From the NCBI GenBank assembly GCA_905236275.1, contig CAJOPI010000188.1, positions 1 through 6,816 on the forward strand: DNA of 6,816 nucleotides, read 5' to 3'. The position numbers and the translations under genes are program-made. This document shows, one piece after another, positions 1 through 6,164 of this stretch. Below the pieces are notes generated by a model, which was not told where the DNA came from, did not search any database, and saw only the letters and a list, made by a program, of their open reading frames with translations. This DNA is from an uncultured Lachnospiraceae bacterium. Lineage in GTDB: Bacteria; Bacillota; Clostridia; Lachnospirales; Lachnospiraceae. Each line of letters opens with the position of its first letter. The first letter of the stretch is position 1.

Positions 1-42
1 ACCCTTTTTGCGTAGCAAAAAAATTAAAATGGTGCCCCGAAT

Positions 43-85
43 GTTGCAATTCAGTTGACAGCCTGGCTGACAACTGAATTGTAAC
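43..85. repeat. Long near-perfect palindrome after the last gene
   Basis: Positions 43-57 and 71-85 are complementary at 14 of 15 places (mismatch 46/82), with 47-57 and 71-81 perfect. The 13-base centre is itself palindromic (CAGCC, T, GGCTG) apart from an A/A pair at 58/70. The transcript would fold into a strong hairpin 22 bases after the stop codon of the downstream secreted-protein gene. In the minus direction no T run follows directly (T-rich sequence begins only about 13 bases on), so it is not a canonical intrinsic terminator. It could be a 3' stability hairpin, an atypical terminator, a protein-binding palindrome, or a copy of a dispersed repeat. The seven bases GTAACGT are tandemly duplicated beside it at 81-94. 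Confidence 0.75.
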
Positions 86-106
86 GTGTAACGTTGCATT
101 CACATA

Positions 107-1681
107 TTAATCATCGTCGCTGTCTGAGCCTGATGTCTTGATCGTGTATCTGTAAGAACCTGCATATCCGCCGTAGTTGCCCTTACCAAATACATAGCAG
201 GTAGGAGTCTTTGTCGGATAGTTGTTATCATAGGTTTTTGTTCTCTTTGTCTTACCATTTATAACATACTGAACGACTTTCGATGTCGTCTTGGATACGC
301 TGAAGAGGTTTCCGTCATAGTCAAGTCTTGTCTTCGTAGGAACAACTATCTTTCCTGTGTAGCTGTAGGTATAGCTGTTTCCTGTGCCGTTCGAGAATGC
401 ATAGGATGAATGATAACCCTGGGCACTTGAGAACTTAAGTCCGAACTGTGCCAGATAAGGATTCGTGGTCTGTGCCGTCGAACTTGAATTAATATAGTTC
501 TCATATCTCGGAGTCATCTGATAAGGCATGATCCTGAAATACTTAAGGATTGATCCGGCATACTGGGACTTATAAGATCCCGCAGGTGTAATCTTGATAG
601 TTGCGATACCTACTTCCTTATTCTTGGCGAATTTCACCTTATAGTCGCTTCCGCTTGACAGCTTGTTGCCCTTTGCATCAGTTAAAATGACCTCGATCTC
701 ATTCTTTATCTTCGATCCGGTGTACTCAACTTCCTCAAAGTCACCCATCTGATATTTTACATTATTTTTTGTATAGTTGATGGAAACCTTGAAATATTCA
801 GGATCTGAGAATACCTTCTTCTTTTTGCTTGTAATGGCATATCTCCTCTTCTTTGTTCCGTCCCATACGCTTCCGCTTGCAGGTGTAAAGGTCACAAGAC
901 CTCTCTTTGCTGTTGCCTGAGTTATTGTCTTTTTGTAGTCAACTCCCTCAAGCAGCGGATAATAATGCAGCGTCTCGCTGTCATAGTAGAAAAGTGCCGC
1001 ACTGTCCTGTGAAAGTGTTGATTTTGATGAGGCGTCCCTCTTCTCAACTCCGTAAACCTTTGTCTTGTTAAGCTTGAGCTGCTTTGACTTCAATATTTTG
1101 AAGGTGTCGCTAATAACAACCTTCAGATTCTTGTTGTAGGCTACAACCGCACCTGTTCCATAAGTACCGTAACCATAATCACTGCTGTCTGCCGCACAAT
1201 AATTAGCCTTGTAGTAAATGTACCAGTCATTATTGCTTACTGTGTCACTGCCATAGTTAGTGTAGCTTGAATTCGTCCTTGCATCAAAATGGGCAACAGC
1301 CTTATTTCCGCTTAATACGATAGTCACCTCAGGTCTGATGTAGGAACCTTTATCATACTGATAAAAATAACCCTTGTTAAAGGATATCGAATAACCTCCA
1401 TCCAGCTTCGAGTCAAGAGACTGGGTTACTACCTCATCCTCTGAAAGAACCTCTACTGCTTCCTCATCTGCAAGGCTATCGACGTTAACCTCTGACTCAT
1501 CGGCCGCAGCGGCTGCATCTGCTTCGCTAACCTCCGCTGTCTGTTCCGCGCTGTCTTCCGAAACCACGCTTGTCTCAACCTGAGCCGTCTCTTCCGCCGC
1601 TGCCGGACTCACAAGCTGAAGCGCAAGTAAAGCCGCAGTCAGCAATGTAGCAACTGACTTTTTCATTTCCTTCTTGATCAT
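107..1681 (-). CDS. Secreted repeat protein with Ala/Glu linker and four Ig-like beta repeats (paralogue 2)
   Basis: I do not recognise a named gene; function is unknown. The 524-residue product has a Sec signal peptide (MIKKEMKK, hydrophobic core, probable cleavage after A29 in SPAAA-E), then an acidic Ala/Glu/Val-rich linker (about 30-90) without the regular S-T-E-E pattern of its paralogue. Four apparent repeats follow at about 104-195 (GSYIRPEVTI ... DTFKI), 204-285 (KVYGVEKR ... PLLEGVDY), 316-384 (VEYTGSKIK, GSDYKVKFAKN, GIATIKI, KYFRI) and 437-514 (YSYTGKIVVP ... YVFGKGNYGGYAGS). The protein is rich in Tyr, Ser and Lys, ends in a short acidic SDSDDD tail, and lacks LPXTG, a membrane tail or recognisable catalytic motifs. 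It has only two cysteines in the mature part, C162 and C495, both absent from the paralogue. The ATG at 1681 follows AGGAGG by five bases; a second Met at residue 6 has no suitably spaced ribosome site. A surface or extracellular binding role is inferred only. Confidence 0.85.
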   Translation of the reverse strand: MIKKEMKKSVATLLTAALLALQLVSPAAAEETAQVETSVVSEDSAEQTAEVSEADAAAAADESEVNVDSLADEEAVEVLSEDEVVTQSLDSKLDGGYSISFNKGYFYQYDKGSYIRPEVTIVLSGNKAVAHFDARTNSSYTNYGSDTVSNNDWYIYYKANYCAADSSDYGYGTYGTGAVVAYNKNLKVVISDTFKILKSKQLKLNKTKVYGVEKRDASSKSTLSQDSAALFYYDSETLHYYPLLEGVDYKKTITQATAKRGLVTFTPASGSVWDGTKKRRYAITSKKKKVFSDPEYFKVSINYTKNNVKYQMGDFEEVEYTGSKIKNEIEVILTDAKGNKLSSGSDYKVKFAKNKEVGIATIKITPAGSYKSQYAGSILKYFRIMPYQMTPRYENYINSSSTAQTTNPYLAQFGLKFSSAQGYHSSYAFSNGTGNSYTYSYTGKIVVPTKTRLDYDGNLFSVSKTTSKVVQYVINGKTKRTKTYDNNYPTKTPTCYVFGKGNYGGYAGSYRYTIKTSGSDSDDD

Positions 1682-1768
1682 TTTGACCTCCTCTTAATAA
1701 ATACTTTCCGGTAAATCCTTCCTGTCTATCCACACACGAATGACAAAGCTCTTTGCCGATTTGTATTA

Positions 1769-1777
1769 AGTATATCA
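1769..1777 (-). promoter_or_regulatory. Likely extended -10 promoter of the downstream secreted-protein gene
   Basis: TATACT (1769-1774) on the minus strand is preceded by TG plus one base, forming an extended -10. No good -35 box is found at 16-18 bases; that position holds only A/T-rich sequence from the tail of the terminator. Predicted transcription start is near 1762, giving a leader of about 80 bases. The terminator just upstream implies that this gene needs its own promoter. Confidence 0.6.
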
Positions 1778-1797
1778 TAAATTTCTAAATTAAATAT

Positions 1798-1842
1798 AAA
1801 AAAATCCGGTTCGTTCTTAAAAACATTTCGAACCGGATTTTT
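1798..1842 (-). terminator. Bidirectional rho-independent terminator between the two secreted-protein genes
   Basis: TCCGGTTCG (1805-1813) is perfectly complementary to CGAACCGGA (1829-1837), with a 15-base loop. Flanking A and T runs extend the stem to about 14 pairs (1800-1813 with 1829-1842). Read on the minus strand, the GC-rich stem is followed by seven T (1804 down to 1798), so it should end transcripts of the gene whose stop codon is at 1860. A shorter T run on the other strand means it could also work for plus-strand transcription. Confidence 0.9.
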
Positions 1843-1859
1843 ATATATGTTTTAGATTT

Positions 1860-3422
1860 TTATGCGTCGTCTCCCGAGGTCTTTATCGTGAAGGTTACCG
1901 AGCCGGCATAGCCGCCGTAGGTTCCCTTACCGAAAACATAAGCTGTGGGAGGATTTAATTTAGACTTGGTTCTCTTACTCGTTGCATTTATAGAATAAGT
2001 AACCGAGCGTTTCTGAGTATTTGACCTCGTCCAGGTAGAGCCGTCATAATTAACCCTGAGCTGAGGGATAACCTGACTTCCCGTATAAGTATAATAATAA
2101 TCCGTATCTCCGTCATAGTCGAGGATATAAGCGTTTCCACCGGAATTCGTATGCCTTAAGAGTGTTCCGCTTGTTTCTACATAATACTCATATTTAGGAG
2201 TAAGCTGTATGGGATTTATAACGAAGTATTTAACGATGGTTCCCTTATAGGTTGACTTCATTGAGCTTCCCTTAAGTCGTATCGTAACCGTCGCAATTCC
2301 CGGTGTCTTATTGTTCTTGTAGCTTACCTTATAATCAGTTCCCTGTGTAAGAACAGTTCCGTCTGCTGTCATAACCGTAACGTCAGGCTTGATTTTAGAA
2401 CCCGTATACTCTACATCCTCAAGGTTATCAAGTGAGTAGGTATTAGAATTATACACGTAGGTCATTGAAACAGTCACATTTGAAGGATCTGAAAACTGCT
2501 TCTTCGCAGAAGTGTTCAGTGTGAAATTCGCTTTCTTGCTTCCGCTCCAGGCGCCAAGTGCTGTGAAGGTAACTCTTCCCTTCTTGCTGCTTACACTTGT
2601 CACGCTCTTGCTGTAATCAACGCCCTCTTTCAACGGATAATAATGCGATGTATCCGAATCATAGTAATAAAGCGATGCATCATCCTGTGACAATGAACCC
2701 GACTCTCTCTTCTCTACACCATATACCTTGGTCTTGCTGAGCTTAAGGTTACTGCTGCCAAGAATCTTGAAGGTCTGTGTAACCACGCTGCTGCCTTTAT
2801 AGGCAACTACTGCTGCTGTACCCTTCTTTTTGTTGTTCTCGTAATAAAAATACCAGCCATTATTGCTGACTGTTCCCGATGAAGTTCCTGCGCTTATGGC
2901 TGCAACCTTCTCACCTGCATAGGTAAGCGTTACCGCCGGTCTGATGTAAGAGCCTGTATAGGCGTAAAAATAACTGTTAAGCGAAAGCGAATAGCCTCTT
3001 ACCCTTGAATTGGAGGACTGTACTTCAACAGTATCGTTGTCTGTTGACTCTGTCGAAACAACCTCATCATCAGATATACTGTCCTCCGAGCTGCTTTCTT
3101 CTGCCGTATCGGCTGATACTGTATCATCCGAAGATACTGTTTCAGATGAACTCTCCTCCGTTGCCTCTTCCGTCGTGGTTTCTTCTGTTGATAACTCTTC
3201 CGTCGAAGCTTCTTCTGTAGATTCCTCCTCCGAGGACTCCTCTGTCGATGTTTCTTCTGTAGATTCCTCCTCCGTTGAAGACTCTTCTGTCGAGCTTTCC
3301 TCTGCTGCCTCTACTGTTTCTGTTGATGCTTCAGCCGCTGCCACAGGTGTAATGACCATCGATGTGATCATTGCCGCAGACAGAAGCGCAGCAAGTGTTT
3401 TGCGTAATTTTGCCGTTATCAT
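1860..3422 (-). CDS. Secreted repeat protein with Ser/Thr/Glu linker and four Ig-like beta repeats (paralogue 1)
   Basis: I do not recognise a named gene; function is unknown. The 520-residue product begins with a Sec signal peptide (basic MITAKLRK, hydrophobic core, probable cleavage after A30 in VAAA-E). Residues about 33-138 form an acidic linker built from S-T-E-E style repeats, a probable extended spacer. The rest contains apparent beta-sandwich repeats: about 150-220 (YAYTGSYIRP ... QTFKI), a diverged unit at 228-302 (KVYGVEKR ... PLKEGVDY), the clearest at 336-402 (VEYTGSKIKPDVTV, GTDYKVSYKNN, GIATVTI, KYFVI), and 443-513 (YTYTGSQVIP ... YVFGKGTYGGYAGS). The third matches the 'YTG ... 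GTDY ... N-N ... G-x-A-T-V-T-I' module common in Lachnospiraceae surface proteins. There is no LPXTG, transmembrane tail, SLH or catalytic motif, and no cysteine. AGGAGG lies 12 bases before the ATG, a rather long spacing. The protein is closely related along its length to the next gene downstream. Confidence 0.85.
   Translation of the reverse strand: MITAKLRKTLAALLSAAMITSMVITPVAAAEASTETVEAAEESSTEESSTEEESTEETSTEESSEEESTEEASTEELSTEETTTEEATEESSSETVSSDDTVSADTAEESSSEDSISDDEVVSTESTDNDTVEVQSSNSRVRGYSLSLNSYFYAYTGSYIRPAVTLTYAGEKVAAISAGTSSGTVSNNGWYFYYENNKKKGTAAVVAYKGSSVVTQTFKILGSSNLKLSKTKVYGVEKRESGSLSQDDASLYYYDSDTSHYYPLKEGVDYSKSVTSVSSKKGRVTFTALGAWSGSKKANFTLNTSAKKQFSDPSNVTVSMTYVYNSNTYSLDNLEDVEYTGSKIKPDVTVMTADGTVLTQGTDYKVSYKNNKTPGIATVTIRLKGSSMKSTYKGTIVKYFVINPIQLTPKYEYYVETSGTLLRHTNSGGNAYILDYDGDTDYYYTYTGSQVIPQLRVNYDGSTWTRSNTQKRSVTYSINATSKRTKSKLNPPTAYVFGKGTYGGYAGSVTFTIKTSGDDA
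3210..3274 (-). repeat. Low-complexity repeat DNA encoding the S-T-E-E linker
   Basis: A 23-base sequence occurs exactly at 3210-3232 and again at 3252-3274, a 42-base period equal to 14 codons, so the repeat preserves the reading frame. It lies within a longer region, about 3140-3310, of imperfect TCT/TCC/GTC-rich repeats on the plus strand that encode Ser, Thr and Glu. This is the kind of tract that can expand or shrink by slippage or recombination. Confidence 0.8.
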
Positions 3423-3497
3423 TCCTGCTATCTTCCTCCTTAATTCCGTCAGAATAATAAACTGTGTGATTCACCCCTTCTATCCATAACATCGGAG

Positions 3498-3527
3498 ATT
3501 ATAGCATTATTAATTTTATATTTTCAA
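3498..3527 (-). promoter_or_regulatory. Likely sigma-A promoter of the upstream secreted-protein gene
   Basis: On the minus strand TTGAAA (3522-3527) is followed after 18 bases by TATAAT (3498-3503). The -10 box is preceded by TG plus one base, giving an extended -10. The predicted transcription start is near 3491, which gives a 5' leader of roughly 70 bases before the ATG at 3422. The surrounding 3482-3569 stretch is very AT-rich, as expected for a strong Firmicutes promoter. Confidence 0.75.
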
Positions 3528-3569
3528 AATTACACAATTTTTCCAATAATAATTCACATTTTAAATACT

Positions 3570-4178
3570 CTAATTTAAGAAATTTTTCACAAATCTAAAA
3601 AGCTCCAATATCACGCATACAATTCCGAGATTCAGCAAAGCCGTATTTATCAGCCCCTTTGCAGAACATATATCAAAGCTCAGTCCCCAGTCCAGCGGAT
3701 AAAGAATATGCACTTTCTTCTTATTAAAAATATCAAGGACTATGTGTGACAAAAATCCTACCGTAAAATAAGGAACCGCAGCCGGAAACATTATCTCCAG
3801 AGCAATTATCAAAAGAAGCAGTCCGGATAAGGAGTGCATAAAAGTCCTATGGGGCTTCTCCATTCCAAATACCGAGACCGACAGAAAAATCAGAGCGCCT
3901 ATCGCTATTTCGGCTGCTCCGCGGCTTGCCATCATTCTGGCAAATATTCCCGCCTTCAGATAATGATCCGCCAAAAATATCATCACCGCCAGCACCCCTA
4001 TTATTGCGATGATTTTATCGGCTTCCTTTCTTGACTGTGACGTTCCCACATCTATATCACTTATCACTGATCCCACTGCGCCCACGCCAACCGCAAGCAG
4101 CAGCTCTCTCATATTCTTCGGCTGGGTTACGGCAACTACTGCAGCCACCCCCACCGTCAAATGTGTTTCTCCCGTCAA
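3570..4178 (-). CDS. YdjM-type metal-dependent membrane hydrolase (DUF457 family)
   Basis: This 202-residue integral membrane protein belongs to the YdjM/DUF457 group, annotated as putative inner-membrane metal-dependent hydrolases; its substrate is not established. Family marks are the N-terminal Thr-His (H6) in MTGETHLTVG, an acidic SDID motif (40-43), PHRTFMHS (109-116, with H110, R111 and H115), and GFLSHIVLDIFN followed by LYPLDW (about 141-164, with H145 and D149). The conserved His and Asp residues are the likely metal ligands. Hydrophobic stretches at about 25-40, 55-70, 90-105, 117-135 and 177-193 suggest four to five membrane segments. The start codon is TTG, supported by AGGAGG eight bases upstream and by the family's usual M-T-x-x-T-H beginning. 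It starts 15 bases after uvrB and is probably co-transcribed with it. No convincing rho-independent terminator was seen downstream. Confidence 0.85.
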   Translation of the reverse strand: MTGETHLTVGVAAVVAVTQPKNMRELLLAVGVGAVGSVISDIDVGTSQSRKEADKIIAIIGVLAVMIFLADHYLKAGIFARMMASRGAAEIAIGALIFLSVSVFGMEKPHRTFMHSLSGLLLLIIALEIMFPAAVPYFTVGFLSHIVLDIFNKKKVHILYPLDWGLSFDICSAKGLINTALLNLGIVCVILELFRFVKNFLN

Positions 4179-4186
4179 CTCTACAT

Positions 4187-4192
4187 CCTCCT
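4187..4192 (-). promoter_or_regulatory. Ribosome binding site fixing the TTG start of the YdjM-like gene
   Basis: A perfect AGGAGG on the minus strand lies directly after the uvrB TAA stop and eight bases before the TTG at 4178. The only ATG between them is followed at once by TAG, so it cannot start this protein. This decides in favour of the TTG start. Confidence 0.8.
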
Positions 4193-4193
4193 G

Positions 4194-6164
4194 TTATTGA
4201 AACTTTTTCAATTCCAGCATCTGGTCTCTGAGTTCGGCAGCAGTTTCAAAATCAAGCTCCGCCGCAGCCTTCCTCATACGCTTCTCTATATCCTTTACGA
4301 GCTTCGCTATTTCAGCCTTATCCATTGATTCAGGGTCCTTTTCAAGTTCAACCCTGCTCTTTGCAACCTTTTTGGAAATGCTGATAAGGTCACGCACTGC
4401 TTTCTTTATGGTCTGCGGTGTGATGCCATGCTCCTCATTATATTTCTGCTGCTTCTCACGCCGGCGCGCAGTCTCCTCGATACAGGTCTTCATCGAGTCC
4501 GTAACAGTGTCCGCATACATGATCACACGTCCCTCGGAATTTCTCGCAGCACGTCCGGTAGTCTGGATAAGTGAGGTCGTATTTCTCAGGAAGCCTTCCT
4601 TGTCAGCATCAAGAATGGCAACCAGAGCCACCTCCGGAATATCAAGCCCCTCTCTCAAAAGGTTGATACCCACAAGCACGTCAAAAACGTCAAGACGCAT
4701 ATCCCTGATAATTTCCGCCCTTTCCAGAGCATCAATATCCGAGTGCAGATAACGTACCCTTACTCCGACCTCAGCCAGATAGTCCGTTAGGTCTTCTGCC
4801 ATTCTCTTCGTGAGCGTTGTCACAAGAACCTTATTTTTCTTTTTAGTCTCTTTATTTATCTCTGATAGCAGGTCATCAATCTGTCCCTCAGTAGGTTTGA
4901 CAACGATTTCAGGGTCAAGCAGTCCTGTCGGCCGAATAAGCTGCTCAGCTCTCAGCATCTCATGTTCCGCCTCGTATTTTGCCGGTGTTGCAGACACAAA
5001 AAGTATCCTGCTTATCCTGCTCTCCCACTCCTCGAAGCAGAGCGGGCGGTTATCTTTTGCCGAAGGCAGACGGAATCCGAAATCGACGAGGGTATTCTTC
5101 CGCGAACGGTCCCCGTTAAACATTCCGCCAATCTGGGGAATCGTCATGTGGGACTCATCAACGATTATAAGGAAATCCTCCGGGAAGAAGTCCATAAGAG
5201 TCATCGGAGGCGAGCCCGGCTCCCTGCCGGAAAGCGGCCTCGAATAATTCTCGATACCGTTGCAGACTCCTGTTTCACGAAGCATTTCCATATCAAAATT
5301 CGTTCGCTCGGATATCCTCTGTGCCTCGATAAGTCTGTCATTCGCTTTAAAAAACTTAACCTGTTCCGACAGCTCGTCCAAAATCTGACTGATACCTTGT
5401 TCCAGTTTTTCCTTTGGTATAACATAATGCGACGCAGGGAAAATCGAAAGATGCTTCATTTCCGACTTCACTTCCCCCGTCAGCACATCAATCTCACTTA
5501 TCCTTTCTATCTCGTCCCCGAAGAACTCTATTCGCATTGCAGTACTGTCTGCCTCTGCCGGAAATACTTCGAGCACATCCCCATGTACCCTGAAGGTTCC
5601 TCTGTGAAAATCTATCTCATTTCGCGTATACTGGATATTTATTAGTTCCCTTATAACCTCGTCCCTGTCCTTCTCCATTCCGGGACGGAGCGACACGATC
5701 ATCGCCATATAGTCATCAGGTGAACCAAGTCCGTAAATACAGGAAACAGAAGCAACGACAATAACGTCCTTTCTCTCGGTAAGCGCTGCCGTTGCCGACA
5801 GCCGTAATTTATCTATCTCATCATTTACCGATGCGTCTTTTTCAATATAGGTATCCGTCGAAGGCACATAAGCCTCCGGCTGATAATAATCATAGTAGGA
5901 CACAAAATATTCAACCGCGTTCTCCGGAAAAAATTCCTTCATTTCAGAATAAAGCTGTCCTGCCAGAGTTTTATTGTGCGAAATAATAAGTGTGGGAACA
6001 TTCAGTGCCTCTATCACATTAGCCATGGTAAAGGTTTTTCCCGAGCCTGTTACTCCAAGAAGTGTTTCACACTGATTGCCTTCCCTGAAGCCCTTTACCA
6101 GTTCTTCTATAGCCTGCGGCTGGTCTCCGGTGGGCTTGTATTCGCTGTGAAGCTTAAATTCCAT
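4194..6164 (-). CDS. uvrB: UvrABC excinuclease subunit B
   Basis: UvrB is the DNA-damage verification subunit of bacterial nucleotide excision repair. It is loaded by UvrA, uses ATP to insert a beta-hairpin between the strands, and recruits UvrC for incision in the cytoplasm. With the ATG start the protein has 656 residues, a normal family length. Visible motifs in order are the N-terminal [12 protein letters not shown] box (about 9-19), Walker A GVTGSGKT (37-44), the aromatic damage-probing hairpin [13 protein letters not shown] (90-102), the DESH Walker B/motif II (336-339), SATPA motif III (391-395), [14 protein letters not shown] (499-512), motif [11 protein letters not shown] (534-542), and a C-terminal UVR domain (about 616-654) that contacts UvrC. 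All catalytic residues look intact. A GTG three bases upstream could also serve as start, but the ATG has better ribosome-site spacing and gives the canonical [13 protein letters not shown] beginning. uvrA does not follow directly; a YdjM-like gene does. Confidence 0.98.
   Translation of the reverse strand: MEFKLHSEYKPTGDQPQAIEELVKGFREGNQCETLLGVTGSGKTFTMANVIEALNVPTLIISHNKTLAGQLYSEMKEFFPENAVEYFVSYYDYYQPEAYVPSTDTYIEKDASVNDEIDKLRLSATAALTERKDVIVVASVSCIYGLGSPDDYMAMIVSLRPGMEKDRDEVIRELINIQYTRNEIDFHRGTFRVHGDVLEVFPAEADSTAMRIEFFGDEIERISEIDVLTGEVKSEMKHLSIFPASHYVIPKEKLEQGISQILDELSEQVKFFKANDRLIEAQRISERTNFDMEMLRETGVCNGIENYSRPLSGREPGSPPMTLMDFFPEDFLIIVDESHMTIPQIGGMFNGDRSRKNTLVDFGFRLPSAKDNRPLCFEEWESRISRILFVSATPAKYEAEHEMLRAEQLIRPTGLLDPEIVVKPTEGQIDDLLSEINKETKKKNKVLVTTLTKRMAEDLTDYLAEVGVRVRYLHSDIDALERAEIIRDMRLDVFDVLVGINLLREGLDIPEVALVAILDADKEGFLRNTTSLIQTTGRAARNSEGRVIMYADTVTDSMKTCIEETARRREKQQKYNEEHGITPQTIKKAVRDLISISKKVAKSRVELEKDPESMDKAEIAKLVKDIEKRMRKAAAELDFETAAELRDQMLELKKFQ

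Noticed and set aside
5..21. Small hairpin TTTTTGC-GTA-GCAAAAA near the window edge
   Set aside because: Mostly A/T pairs with a 3-base loop and no T run after it in either direction; not convincing as a terminator.
1575..1778. Minus-strand 67-residue frame overlapping the start of the second secreted-protein gene
   Set aside because: It begins inside the predicted promoter and runs out of frame through the signal-peptide codons; no ribosome site.
1805..1837. GTTCG and CGAAC arms resembling a Gram-positive LexA box
   Set aside because: The halves are in the wrong order and separated by 15 bases; they are the stem of the terminator.
3449..3487. Possible 12-codon leader peptide upstream of the first secreted-protein gene
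   Set aside because: Its ATG would be about four bases from the predicted transcription start with no ribosome site, and no attenuator-like hairpin follows.
3010..3489. Plus-strand 159-residue open frame rich in Ser, Val, Asp and Glu
   Set aside because: It is the antisense of the S-T-E-E linker repeat; low-complexity DNA keeps several frames open. No ribosome site or independent protein features.
3512..3541. A/T-only inverted repeats around the -35 box (AATTTT, AAAATT, AATTTT)
   Set aside because: Such short A/T matches are expected by chance in DNA this AT-rich; no support for an operator or terminator.
4962..5645. Plus-strand 227-residue open frame opposite uvrB
   Set aside because: It lies entirely antisense to a fully conserved uvrB and resembles no known protein.
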